Below are positions 52,290 to 59,774 of a DNA stretch of 59,774 bases, one piece after another. Within the stretch, counting starts at the first letter, position 1; each line of letters opens with the position of its first letter. Origin of the DNA: JAUVUV01 sp964548275 (GTDB lineage Bacteria; Gemmatimonadota; Glassbacteria; GWA2-58-10); assembly GCA_964548275.1 (NCBI GenBank), contig CAZJQI010000024.1, forward strand, positions 1 to 59,774, read 5' to 3'. Below the pieces are notes generated by a model. The model had not been told where the DNA came from and did not search any database. It saw nothing but the letters and a program-made list of their open reading frames with translations. The translations under genes were made by a program, and so were the position numbers.

Positions 52290-52702
52290 TATTAAAAATA
52301 CTGTTCTGATATTAGGCATAAAAAACCCCCGGATCGTAACCCGAGGGAGCCCAGAGTCCCAAAAGGCACAACTGGGGGCGAAGGTTGTTTAATTCTATAT
52401 TTCGGTAACGAATATGCCAAGCTTTAATTTTCGATGGTATTAAACGTCTGTGCAATAATTATTCCAAAGAGATATTTATTTACATTTAAAAGACTTATAG
52501 AAAAATACATTCGAATATGTTCTTAGTCAAGGAAAAACTGTTCCTTTAGTGATATTATTACCAAAAGGTTGAAAATATATTCTTTAAAATTTTCATATTA
52601 TAAAGAATTCTTTTTTTAAAATATCAAAAAAGAAAAAAATAACTTTATGTGCTATTTTAAACAGATGAATAAACTTTACTTGGATCGCCAAAGTATACTT
52701 TC
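52290..52702. other. AT-rich gene-free stretch
   Basis: About 410 bp with low GC follow the NYN remnant. Near 52326-52376 a short GC-rich block (ACCCCCGG ... CTGGGGGCG) with inverted complementarity stands out and may be a degraded structured element. The rest shows no gene or known repeat. Confidence 0.5.
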
Positions 52703-52822
52703 CTACAGTTCCACGAATTTGTCTTTCAGCGCTCCGCAGTCAGGGCAGACCTCGGGAGGCTCTTCTCCATCGTGGCGGTAGCCGCAAACTGCGCAGATCC
52801 AGGTCTTCGTCTCGTCTGCCAT
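52703..52822 (-). CDS. 39-aa rubredoxin-like protein
   Basis: The 39-aa product starts MADETKTWICAVCGYRHDGE and ends EVCPDCGALKDKFVEL. It has two CxxC pairs (CAVCGY and CPDCGA) spaced as a minimal rubredoxin-type iron or zinc knuckle, similar to the rubredoxin-like end domain of rubrerythrin. A well-placed AAGGAG lies 6 nt before the ATG. It could carry single electrons or serve as a zinc-ribbon protein. It is shorter than free rubredoxins (about 52 aa). Confidence 0.85.
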   Translation of the reverse strand: MADETKTWICAVCGYRHDGEEPPEVCPDCGALKDKFVEL

Positions 52823-52867
52823 ACACGGCTCCTTGATAGGATTTGTTGTATACGGTGTGGAGTTTTC

Positions 52868-53914
52868 CTAGACGTTGAACCTGAAATTGATAATATCGCC
52901 GTCCTGCACGATATAATTCTTGCCTTCCAGCCGGAGTTTGCCCAGCTCTTTCATCCTTGCCATGCTCGGCTCTTTGGTAAAATCCTCGAAATTGACCACC
53001 TCGGCGCGGATAAAGCCGCGTGCCATATCGGAGTGGATTTTCCCGGCTGCATGGACCGCTTCGGTTTCCCTGTTGACAGTCCAGGCTCTCAACTCGTTAC
53101 TCACCACGGTGAAAAAGGAAATCAGCTCAAGAAGGCTATAGGCTGCGTGGATGAATTTCTCCCGGGCCGGCTCCTCGATACCGAGGGCCTCGAGGAATTC
53201 ACCCTGTTCGGCAGGGTCGAGCTCTGTGATCTGCTGCTCCACGCTGGCGCAGAAAGCGATCAGATTGTCGAAACGCTCGGCCACAGACGGCTCGCCAGCA
53301 ATGTTGTCCTCGCCTGTATTGAGAAGGATCAGCCTGGGCTTGAGCGAGAGAAAGCCGAACCCGGAAAGAGCTTTCAGCTCATCCGCAGACAGGCCGGTCT
53401 CCCGTAACGGTGTGCTGTTTTCCAGGGCCTCGCGGCAGCGGGCCAGAAGAGCATACTCGGGCGAGGCCTTTTTACCTTCCTTCTCGAGCCGCGACTGGCG
53501 TTTCTCGATCACGATCAGGTCGGCCAGTTCCATTTCCGTCTCCAGCCCGTTGATATCGCCTGCTGGATCGATCCGGCCCAGAGGGTGGTTCACCGCCTCG
53601 TTGGTGAAATCACGCACGACATAGGTAAAGGCGTCCACCTGGCGCATCAGGGCCAGAGTGTTAGCGTCGAAACCGCCGCCAGCGGTAGCAGTGATTCCCG
53701 CAAAGTCAACAAAGCTGATTTCTGCGTGGGTGATTTTCTTGGGCTGGTAGATCTCGCTCAGTGCATCCAAACGATTGTCCGGCACCTTTATCAGGCCGAC
53801 ATTGGCCTCCTTGCCGCTGGAGATGAAGCTGTCAACACGGGCGTGAAGGCCGGTTAGGGTGTTGAATACAGTGGTTTTCCCGGAAAGGGGGTAGCCGATC
53901 AGTCCGATCTTCAT
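52868..53914 (-). CDS. ychF: YchF/OLA1-like P-loop NTPase
   Basis: The 348-aa Obg-related protein has KIGLIGYPLSGKTTVFNTLTG (P-loop), the G3 segment FVDFAGI, the relaxed specificity motif LLNTGEDN (the NxxE group, which prefers ATP in YchF), a helical coiled-coil insertion and a C-terminal TGS/DUF933 domain (FFTVVSNELRAWTVNRETEAVHAAGKIHSDMARGFIRAEVV...YIVQDGDIINFRFNV). It is a translation- or stress-associated ATPase. It is somewhat divergent from standard YchF, with no DxPGL in G3 (DFAGI). Confidence 0.9.
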   Translation of the reverse strand: MKIGLIGYPLSGKTTVFNTLTGLHARVDSFISSGKEANVGLIKVPDNRLDALSEIYQPKKITHAEISFVDFAGITATAGGGFDANTLALMRQVDAFTYVVRDFTNEAVNHPLGRIDPAGDINGLETEMELADLIVIEKRQSRLEKEGKKASPEYALLARCREALENSTPLRETGLSADELKALSGFGFLSLKPRLILLNTGEDNIAGEPSVAERFDNLIAFCASVEQQITELDPAEQGEFLEALGIEEPAREKFIHAAYSLLELISFFTVVSNELRAWTVNRETEAVHAAGKIHSDMARGFIRAEVVNFEDFTKEPSMARMKELGKLRLEGKNYIVQDGDIINFRFNV

Positions 53915-54067
53915 GGTTCAGCCAGATAAAGGCAAAAATAATCGAGCAGCTTGCTAATTAATACTGGATGGCAAGCACCGGGCCGGGAACGGTAAAGCCT
54001 CTGGACAAAACTGTTTCCCTGACCCGGCGACATAAATGGCGGGTTTGGGTTTCACCAAATAATAAAA

Positions 54068-54322
54068 TCAGTCCTCGTCTCTGGTCGGTGGTGAATCCTC
54101 AGCATGGGATTCGCTCCGGGGTTTCGGCCTGCTTTCTTCTTCATCTGAGTAAATTTCATCCTGCGAGGGCAGCTCCTCCTGAATGTCCTTGACACTCTTC
54201 TTGAACATGCGAATGCTCTTGCCGAGCGAGGAGCCTATCTCGGGCAGCCTCTTGGCCCCGAACAGGAGCAAGATTAAGAACCCGATTAATATCATTTCCC
54301 CGTAACCCAGATTGCCGATCAT
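54068..54322 (-). CDS. tatA: Sec-independent protein translocase subunit TatA/E
   Basis: The 84-aa protein has one transmembrane helix (MILIGFLILLLFGAKRLPEIG) followed by an amphipathic helix (SSLGKSIRMFKKSVKDIQEE) and an acidic tail, the TatA architecture. With TatC (not in the window) it exports folded proteins, which fits the many Tat signals in this window. GGAGG is 6 nt upstream. Confidence 0.94.
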   Translation of the reverse strand: MIGNLGYGEMILIGFLILLLFGAKRLPEIGSSLGKSIRMFKKSVKDIQEELPSQDEIYSDEEESRPKPRSESHAEDSPPTRDED

Positions 54323-54475
54323 TGATCCTCCTTCACAACCAGCCTGGTAAGCCAGTCATTATAATTGGTAGTATTTGTATTTTCGAAATGAAAGTTACGA
54401 CAGTGCTTTAAGCTTTCTTGCCTGCTAATTTAAAATTACCACCAAATCTCTTGAAAGTAAAGGGATTTATACTCA

Positions 54476-55723
54476 CTACCCGCACTCTTTTTTGAGCCTG
54501 CGCCAGAGGATTTCGCATGCCTTGACCACGCTGCGGTGCCTGATCTGTTCGCGGTCTTTGTTGAAATTGAACCGGCTGGCCTCGGTGGATTCTTCCGAGG
54601 CAACAGCGATATAAACCGTACCGACAGGTTTTTCCTTGCTTCCGCCCGTGGGCCCGGCGATTCCCGTGATAGCCAGAGCATAGTCCGCATTGCAGTTTGT
54701 TCGCGCACCCTGGGCCATGAACTTGGCAACCTCCTCGCTTACCGCACCGTGGGAGGAGATCAGGGATTCGGGCACCCCGAGGAATTTCGTTTTCGATTCG
54801 TTCGAGTAGCTCACCACCCCCGCGGCAAACCAATCACTTGCGCCCGGCAGGTCGGTGATTTTTTTCGCCAGAAGGCCGCCGGTGCAACTTTCGGCCACAG
54901 CCAGTGTTTTGCCACCGGCGGTAAGCATCCCGGCGATCACCTGCAAAAGGCTTCTTTCCTCCCTGGTGTAAACATACTTGCTCAGCAGGCTTGCAACATG
55001 CTCGGCAGCACGGTCCACGGTGCCTGCATCAATTTTGTCTCCAGCACTGGTTTGGGCGATTAGGATATCCACAAAGCCGCCGTGGGGGTAGTAGTTGAGC
55101 AGCGAGATTTTCTCTTCGCTCAAGCCCTCCTCGATCCGCTCGGCGATCAGGCTTTCACCCAGCCCCACCGTGCGCACCAGCGCCGACTCAGGTTTGCCCT
55201 GCCGGAAACGTGCGAGCAGAACAGGCAGCACGTGATCGTCGAACAGGGCTTTCATCTCTGTTGGAACGCCGGGCAGAAGAAATAGCAGCTTACCGCCCTC
55301 CTCGATCAGCAAACCAGGAGCAGTGCCACGGGGATTGGGCATTATATGAGCGCCTTCGGGCACGAGAGCCTGGTTCCGGCTCCGTTGAGGGAAACTCTTA
55401 TAGCCGATCCTGAGAAAAAATTCTTCCAGTCTGTCATAGATTTTCTGGTCGAACACGAGCTGCCTGTTGAAAAAACGGCATGCCGCACTTTTGGTCACGT
55501 CATCCCTGGTGGGTCCCAGCCCGCCGGTGGAGATAATAATATCCGCCTTGTCGAAACACTCTTTCAGGGTATCGATAATCTGGCTTTGCCTGTCGGAGAT
55601 AACACAGATTTCGCTCACGTTGAATCCGGCTGCATACAAACGGCCGGCCATGTAGTGGGAATTGGTGTTGAGGATACGGCCTTTAAGGATTTCCGTGCCG
55701 ATAGAGAGCAGGATCACATCCAT
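54476..55723 (-). CDS. cinA: CinA-family protein (nicotinamide mononucleotide deamidase)
   Basis: The 415-aa protein has an N-terminal MoCF-like domain (LLSIGTEILKGRILNTNSHYMAGRLYAAG, IISTGGLGPTRDDVTKSAA, GTAPGLLIEEGGKLLFLLPGVPTEMKALF). The C-terminal PncC domain (AVAESCTGGLLAKKITDLPGASDWFAAGVVSYSNESKTKFLGV, YALAITGIAGPTGGSKEKPVGTVYIAV) carries the catalytic Ser of AESCTGG. It converts NMN to nicotinate mononucleotide in NAD recycling, with an ADP-ribose pyrophosphatase activity reported in some members. It overlaps pgpA by 10 bp in a cinA-pgpA-pgsA operon. Confidence 0.95.
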   Translation of the reverse strand: MDVILLSIGTEILKGRILNTNSHYMAGRLYAAGFNVSEICVISDRQSQIIDTLKECFDKADIIISTGGLGPTRDDVTKSAACRFFNRQLVFDQKIYDRLEEFFLRIGYKSFPQRSRNQALVPEGAHIMPNPRGTAPGLLIEEGGKLLFLLPGVPTEMKALFDDHVLPVLLARFRQGKPESALVRTVGLGESLIAERIEEGLSEEKISLLNYYPHGGFVDILIAQTSAGDKIDAGTVDRAAEHVASLLSKYVYTREERSLLQVIAGMLTAGGKTLAVAESCTGGLLAKKITDLPGASDWFAAGVVSYSNESKTKFLGVPESLISSHGAVSEEVAKFMAQGARTNCNADYALAITGIAGPTGGSKEKPVGTVYIAVASEESTEASRFNFNKDREQIRHRSVVKACEILWRRLKKECG

Positions 55724-56160
55724 TTTTCGATTCCCAACATCAGAATTGCTGTATAAGCTCCGGCCACAATGTCATCGACCATAACACCCCAGCCACCTCT
55801 CAGGCGCTCCAACTGCCGTGCCGGGGGCGGTTTGATAATATCAAGCAGCCGGAAGATGGAAAAAGCCGCCAATAGGCTCGTCCAGTTCAGCGAGAGGAAA
55901 GCAAGCGAGAGAAACATGCCCGCCATCTCGTCTATCACTATCTTCCCGTTGTCATGGCCCCAGAATCTTTCCGCCCTGTTCGCGCAGTGAACTCCGGCCA
56001 GAAAGCATGCACCACTGAGCACAAGGGCGCCGGCTGGGTTCCACCAGGGCCGGAAGAAGAAAGCGACCCCCACGGCCAGAGCCGAACCAGCGGTTCCGGG
56101 AGCAATGGGAAAGTAACCGGTACCCAGACCCGAAGCGATCAGTTTAATCAGGAAATTCAT
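55714..56160 (-). CDS. pgpA: Phosphatidylglycerophosphatase A
   Basis: The 148-aa inner-membrane phosphatase removes phosphate from phosphatidylglycerol phosphate. Hallmarks are SGLGTGYFPIAPGTAGSA near the N-terminus, HDNGKIVIDEMAGMFLSL with the metal-binding Asp/Glu, and RLLDIIKPPPARQLERLRGGWGVMVDDIVAGAY. The longer open frame upstream is a shadow; the ATG at 56160 begins the family N-terminus and overlaps the pgsA stop by 4 bp. The order pgsA, pgpA couples two consecutive steps of phosphatidylglycerol synthesis. Confidence 0.94.
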   Translation of the reverse strand: MNFLIKLIASGLGTGYFPIAPGTAGSALAVGVAFFFRPWWNPAGALVLSGACFLAGVHCANRAERFWGHDNGKIVIDEMAGMFLSLAFLSLNWTSLLAAFSIFRLLDIIKPPPARQLERLRGGWGVMVDDIVAGAYTAILMLGIEKWM

Positions 56161-56774
56161 GCGCGCGAATGCTTGAGAAGCAAAGGCAGGTTCTTGATAA
56201 TATATTCCAGCGCCGAGGTGATCGACAGCGCCACGACAATCGCGATCACCACTGCGTTCATTTTGTCGTGGATCGGGTCGAACCAGCCGTAGGCGTGCTC
56301 CGGATACTCGAACATCATTCTGCGGTGGGCCAGGTGGACCAGGATCGAGCCGATAAAAAACATCTGGAAAGCGGTTTTGAACTTGGCCAGGCGGCTGGCG
56401 CTGAATACATACCCTGTCCACATGGAGTAATAACGCAGCACCGTGACCAGCGCCTCCCTGCCGAGCAGAATCAGCAGTACCGGCAGAGTGACCCACCGGC
56501 AAATTGCCACGTGGCCGCTCAGCATATAGAAAGGAATCAGCGTGGCGGCCAGAAGGAATTTATCGGCTATCGGGTCAGTGAACTTACCGAAGGTGGTTAT
56601 ATTTTTCTGGCTGCGTGCAAGTTTCCCGTCGTAGACATCGGTCATCGCGGCGATCACGAAAAGGTAATAAATCACCAAGTAATCAGTGAAACTCCCGGCC
56701 TCGAGGATCAGGTAGAAAAGAATCGGGCTGAAAAGAATTCTCAATACTGTCAGGCTGTTGGGTAGGTGGCGCAA
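56157..56774 (-). CDS. pgsA: CDP-diacylglycerol-glycerol-3-phosphate 3-phosphatidyltransferase
   Basis: The 205-aa membrane enzyme makes phosphatidylglycerol phosphate. The CDP-alcohol phosphotransferase signature DGx2ARx8Gx3Dx3D is complete in YDGKLARSQKNITTFGKFTDPIADKF, and several hydrophobic helices follow. The start MRHLPNSLTVLRILFSPILF is typical. It is first in the pgsA-pgpA-cinA operon. Confidence 0.94.
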   Translation of the reverse strand: MRHLPNSLTVLRILFSPILFYLILEAGSFTDYLVIYYLFVIAAMTDVYDGKLARSQKNITTFGKFTDPIADKFLLAATLIPFYMLSGHVAICRWVTLPVLLILLGREALVTVLRYYSMWTGYVFSASRLAKFKTAFQMFFIGSILVHLAHRRMMFEYPEHAYGWFDPIHDKMNAVVIAIVVALSITSALEYIIKNLPLLLKHSRA

Positions 56775-56857
56775 TTTCGGTATGTTTTCCCCCCGGCTTG
56801 CATTGTATTTCAGGCCGGAGGCTTAAAGATTATTTATCTACCGGTAAGTTCGGGTAC

Positions 56858-57454
56858 TTAAAGGCTGTGCCGCCCTTGAAGCGCCTGGCTGATAGTGATT
56901 GAATCCATGTATTCGAGATGCCCTCCGGCGGGAAGGCCGCAGGCGATCCGGCTGACGCTGACATTTTTATCTGCGAGCAGACGCTGGATATATAGTGCAG
57001 TCGCGTCTCCTTCCACGCTCGGGTTGGTGGCCACTATCACCTCGCTTATCCCGGGGTCGGATTTCTCGATTCTCTGAACAAGCAGATCGAGCGAAAGATC
57101 ATCGGGACCTACTCCGTCCAGAGGGCTAAGCCTTCCTCCCAGCACGTGGTAAAGTCCCCGAAAGGAGCCGCTAACCTCGATTGCCCGGATATCGCTCGGT
57201 TCCTCCACGACACAGATCACACTCCGGTCGCGGCGCAGATCGCCGCAGATTTCACACGGGTCCTGCTCGGTGATATTGCGGCAGATAGAGCAAAAGGTCA
57301 CATTTTTCTTAAGCTCGAGGATCGCTTCCGCAAGCTGATTCGCTTCTTCCGCGGGCGTCTTTAACAGGTGATACGTAAGCCTTCCCGCGGTCTTTTCCCC
57401 GATTCCGGGCAAACGGCTGAAAGTTTTGATCAGCTTTTCCACGCTCTCTGACAT
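56858..57454 (-). CDS. recR: Recombination protein RecR
   Basis: The 198-aa DNA-repair protein has the helix-hairpin-helix KTFSRLPGIGEKTAGRL, a four-cysteine zinc finger (CSICRNITEQDPCEICGD), the Toprim segment VICVVEEPSDIRAIE and the C-terminal EVIVATNPSVEGDATALYI. With RecF/RecO it loads RecA at gaps. It lies 6 bp after ybaB in the conserved dnaX-ybaB-recR cluster. Confidence 0.97.
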   Translation of the reverse strand: MSESVEKLIKTFSRLPGIGEKTAGRLTYHLLKTPAEEANQLAEAILELKKNVTFCSICRNITEQDPCEICGDLRRDRSVICVVEEPSDIRAIEVSGSFRGLYHVLGGRLSPLDGVGPDDLSLDLLVQRIEKSDPGISEVIVATNPSVEGDATALYIQRLLADKNVSVSRIACGLPAGGHLEYMDSITISQALQGRHSL

Positions 57455-57460
57455 TATCCT

Positions 57461-57790
57461 CTAACCACCGAGAATATTGGAAAAGAATCCGGGAAGTTTT
57501 ATCCCTCCGGTAATCTTGCTCATCTCCTGGCCCAGCATTTCACGGCTGTTTTCCAGGGCTTTGTTTACAGCGGCACAGACAAGCTCCTCCAGCATTTCCA
57601 AATCCTTGGGGTTCACTACTTCCGGGTCGATTTTCAGCTCCAGCAGCTCTTGCTTGCCGTTGACTACCGCGCACACCATTCCACCCCCACTGGTCGCCTC
57701 AACCTTTTTTTTCTCCAGTTCGAGCTGCATTTCCTTGACTCTGCTCTGGATTTTTTGCGCCTGCTGAAACAGTTGAGATAGATTATTCAT
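57461..57790 (-). CDS. ybaB: YbaB/EbfC nucleoid-associated protein
   Basis: The 109-aa DNA-binding dimer has the family's helical start (LSQLFQQAQKIQSRVKEMQLELEKKKVEATSGGGMV) and the VVNGKQELLELKIDPEVV strands, ending with a helix and the GGIKLPGFF tail. It lies between dnaX and recR, the standard arrangement. Confidence 0.96.
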   Translation of the reverse strand: MNNLSQLFQQAQKIQSRVKEMQLELEKKKVEATSGGGMVCAVVNGKQELLELKIDPEVVNPKDLEMLEELVCAAVNKALENSREMLGQEMSKITGGIKLPGFFSNILGG

Positions 57791-57870
57791 ATCCGTTTCC
57801 TTTGATAAATTCCCTCATGCGCACGGAATTTATACCCACAGTGAAAGAACTTCGCTTTCGATCCCGAGGC

Positions 57871-59637
57871 CTATGAAATCAACTCCGGGTCGAAAAGCTC
57901 CCTGATTTTTCCCATCAGCGGATTACTTCGGCAAAGCTGTTCGAAAGACTTTGAAGCCAGGTTTGAACTGCTTTCCTCAAGATTTAGCTTCCCAACCGCC
58001 TTTTCTTCAACTGGTACGATTTTCAGACTTAACGATTTAAGTCCAAGAACATTGGCTATGGTTTCACAAATCGTCTGCCTGGCGGCAACTGCGTTCAATC
58101 TGTCTACATTGTAAGGATCGTTGTTTGCTTTCAGCGTCAGTGTATTATTTTCGAATCGTTCCGGCTGTGCCGAACCGAGTACTGTAGCCAGGGAAGGGCT
58201 TGAACTTCTAATTTTCCTTATTATCTCGGGCCAATACTTTTTCACCAGCTCAAGATCGACTTCATCACTTCGCACCTCTTGCTCTCTTCCGGCTAAGTAA
58301 GGCTCATCAGCTTTGGCCGGTTCAGGTGAGTATGAATCTTTTCCCGCGGGTTGGAGCTCTGAGGTAGCCTTGAGTTCCGGTTTTTGTTGATCCTGTTTCT
58401 GATAGGAGCCTCCGGATTGCGGACTACTTGGAACTGAAAGTGTTCCTTCGGCAGGTTTATCCGCAGCCCGGGTTTTGATCGGCGACTTTGCAGCTCCACC
58501 CTGCGCTCCACCCTCCAGAGTGGCTAAAAGGTCGCTAATATTAACGCTTTTCTCCAGCAATGTCAATCGAATGAGCAGGAGCTCGAGCGATATTTTCTGC
58601 TGCCCGCTGAATTTGATAATCCCCTCGAAACGGAGTACCAGCTGGAGGCTGCGGATCAGGTCTTCGGCTTCGAAAAACTCGACCAGCTCGCTGTAGCGCT
58701 CGGCCCGATTCACCGGGATATCCAGAGCGGATGGGTTTTCAGCCCCGAGCTTGAAAATAATCATATTCCTGTAGTGGCGGGCCAGCTCGGCGTAGAATTC
58801 CTCCAGATCCACCCCGCTGTCCACCAGACGGTCCACGAAACGAACTACCTCCAGAGTGTTGCGCTCTTTCACCAGTTCGGTCAGGCCGAAAAACAGTTCG
58901 GCATCCAGCACTCCCAGAACCTGCGAGGCCTTTTCCACCGTGTAGTCGCCCTCGCAGAATGCTATTACCTGGTCGCAGAGACTCAATGCGTCGCGCATCG
59001 CTCCGTCGGCCTTGCGGGCAATCATTTCTATCACCTCGGCGCCCATCTTTATCCCTTCCGATTCCAGCACCTTTTCCAACAGCGAAACAATTGTCACAGT
59101 GGGGATGATCTTGAAATCAAAGCGCTGGCAGCGGGAAAGAATCGTGGGCGGCACCTTGTGAGGCGCGGTGGTAGCGAAAATAAAAATTACATGCGAGGGG
59201 GGTTCTTCCAGGGTTTTCAGCAGGGCGTTGAAAGCCTCCTGGGTGAGCATGTGAACTTCATCGATAATATATATCTTATACTTGTTACTGCTCGGTGCGT
59301 AGCCGACCCGCTCCCGAAGGTCGCGGATTTCGTCTATCCCGCGGTTGGAGGCCCCGTCGATCTCGAGCACGTCCAGCGACTGTCCGCGGGTTATCGACTG
59401 GCAGAAATCGCATTCATTGCAGGGGTCTGTGCCCTGGCGGTTAGAACAGTTCACCGCACGAGCGAGGATCCTGGCGGTGGAGGTTTTACCCACCCCGCGC
59501 GGGCCGGCAAAAAGATAGGCGTGGCTGATCCGTTCTGCGGCGATTGCATTAGCCAGGGTCCTGGTCACATGCTCCTGGGCAACAAGATCCCCGAAAATCA
59601 GGGGACGGTATTTACGGGCAAGTACGAGGTAGCTCAT
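57871..59637 (-). CDS. dnaX: DNA polymerase III subunit gamma/tau
   Basis: The 588-aa clamp-loader ATPase has Walker A AGPRGVGKTSTARILARAVNC (residues 45-64) and a zinc site C64/C73/C76/C79. Walker B is IIDEVHMLTQEAFNALLKTLEEPP, sensor 1 FIFATTAPHKVPPTILSRCQRFDFK, and the collar domain extends to about residue 350. A low-complexity linker (370-450) and a tau-like C-terminal domain follow. No clear A-AAA-AAG slippage signal for a short gamma form was found. Confidence 0.97.
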   Translation of the reverse strand: MSYLVLARKYRPLIFGDLVAQEHVTRTLANAIAAERISHAYLFAGPRGVGKTSTARILARAVNCSNRQGTDPCNECDFCQSITRGQSLDVLEIDGASNRGIDEIRDLRERVGYAPSSNKYKIYIIDEVHMLTQEAFNALLKTLEEPPSHVIFIFATTAPHKVPPTILSRCQRFDFKIIPTVTIVSLLEKVLESEGIKMGAEVIEMIARKADGAMRDALSLCDQVIAFCEGDYTVEKASQVLGVLDAELFFGLTELVKERNTLEVVRFVDRLVDSGVDLEEFYAELARHYRNMIIFKLGAENPSALDIPVNRAERYSELVEFFEAEDLIRSLQLVLRFEGIIKFSGQQKISLELLLIRLTLLEKSVNISDLLATLEGGAQGGAAKSPIKTRAADKPAEGTLSVPSSPQSGGSYQKQDQQKPELKATSELQPAGKDSYSPEPAKADEPYLAGREQEVRSDEVDLELVKKYWPEIIRKIRSSSPSLATVLGSAQPERFENNTLTLKANNDPYNVDRLNAVAARQTICETIANVLGLKSLSLKIVPVEEKAVGKLNLEESSSNLASKSFEQLCRSNPLMGKIRELFDPELIS

Positions 59638-59668
59638 AATCTCTTCGAGTCTCTTTGCTTTCTATTAA

Positions 59669-59752
59669 CTGCTCCGAAAATAATGTACCAAAGGTGCGTT
59701 ATTCCATGGTTTCGGTAACAACCACCCGTAGGGGCGCACGGCCGCGCGCCCC
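59669..59752. repeat. Dispersed intergenic repeat, copy C
   Basis: This 84-bp copy matches 12749-12832 with about four substitutions and includes the GTAGGGGCGC hairpin arm. The similarity ends exactly where the 26-bp end repeat begins (after GCGCCCC), so the two repeat types overlap by the CCCC. Confidence 0.85.
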
Positions 59753-59774
59753 TTGTATATTAGATATAGAGTCT
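59749..59774. repeat. 26-bp repeat, inverted partner of 29-54
   Basis: The last 26 bases are the exact reverse complement of positions 29-54. Confidence 0.8.

Noticed and set aside
55714..56502. 262-codon form of PgpA
   Set aside because: The first 114 codons are a shadow of pgsA; the family N-terminus begins at the ATG at 56160.
58200..58260. DnaX programmed frameshift for a short gamma subunit
   Set aside because: The only A-rich site reads G-AAA-AAG in frame, not the A-AAA-AAG slippery heptamer, and no stimulatory hairpin was seen.

Overview
The window is about 59.8 kb of gene-dense, mostly GC-rich bacterial DNA from a Gram-negative, diderm-type organism. It carries an RND efflux pump with an adaptor, Tat and lipoprotein signal peptides, TatA, PgsA/PgpA and CcdA/TlpA. 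Lipoproteins with the 'C-G-G-D-S-P-T-G-P' style of start, many Tat-exported sugar enzymes, a DUF4091 protein and an NapC-sulfatase-modifying-factor fusion suggest an uncultured lineage of the FCB/Planctomycetes neighbourhood. That placement is inference; no rRNA or tRNA gene was seen. If the window is a whole contig, its two ends share a 26-bp inverted repeat.

Layout. 0-6.8 kb: isochorismatase-fold hydrolase, glgC, DUF362 protein, AmgK-like kinase, a six-repeat prenyltransferase-fold lipoprotein and serine acetyltransferase. 6.9-12.6 kb (minus strand): adaptor-RND pump followed by ccdA-tlpA. 12.9-20.5 kb: deoxyribosyltransferase-like protein, two lipoproteins, an ECF sigma/anti-sigma/secreted-protein operon, TPR protein, PadR regulator and hydrolase. 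20.8-26.5 kb: aldose epimerase-like lipoprotein, an EF-G paralogue, orphan ParA and ThiD.

26.5-32.0 kb: a complete, compact type II-C CRISPR-Cas9 locus. It has a 12-repeat array, cas9-cas1-cas2 on the minus strand, and a divergent tracrRNA directly upstream of cas9. The tracrRNA has a near-consensus promoter (TTGACA-17-TAGAAT), an anti-repeat that pairs with the first 20 nt of the repeat without a bulge (16 Watson-Crick and 4 G-U pairs), and an intrinsic terminator. The degenerate terminal repeat lies at the end far from cas2, which suggests that the array grows at its cas2-proximal end.

32.2-52 kb: a secreted sugar-metabolism neighbourhood (aldo/keto reductase, FMN-binding lipoprotein, DUF4091 protein, Gfo/Idh/MocA oxidoreductase, sugar isomerase-like protein, paired Tat-exported TIM-barrel proteins, tetraheme cytochrome-FGE fusion, SSS symporter, NCS2-like permease, AP-endonuclease-fold protein). 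It is interrupted by an AT-rich gene of about 1267 codons for a giant protein with a nuclease-like N-terminus and a degenerate NTPase-like region, a plausible uncharacterised defence protein. That gene sits between a repeat hairpin and a decayed duplicate of the symporter 3' end, arranged like the intact symporter locus.

52-59.8 kb: an NYN-domain gene remnant, a 39-aa rubredoxin-like protein, then housekeeping genes (YchF, TatA, CinA-PgpA-PgsA, RecR-YbaB-DnaX).

Intergenic DNA is rich in repeats. Two copies of a 205-206 bp MITE-like element have inverted ends, 4-bp YTAA target duplications and a conserved four-way-junction (cloverleaf) core. There are three copies of a 56-84 bp dispersed repeat, and a family of GGGGCACG-type hairpins used as terminators.
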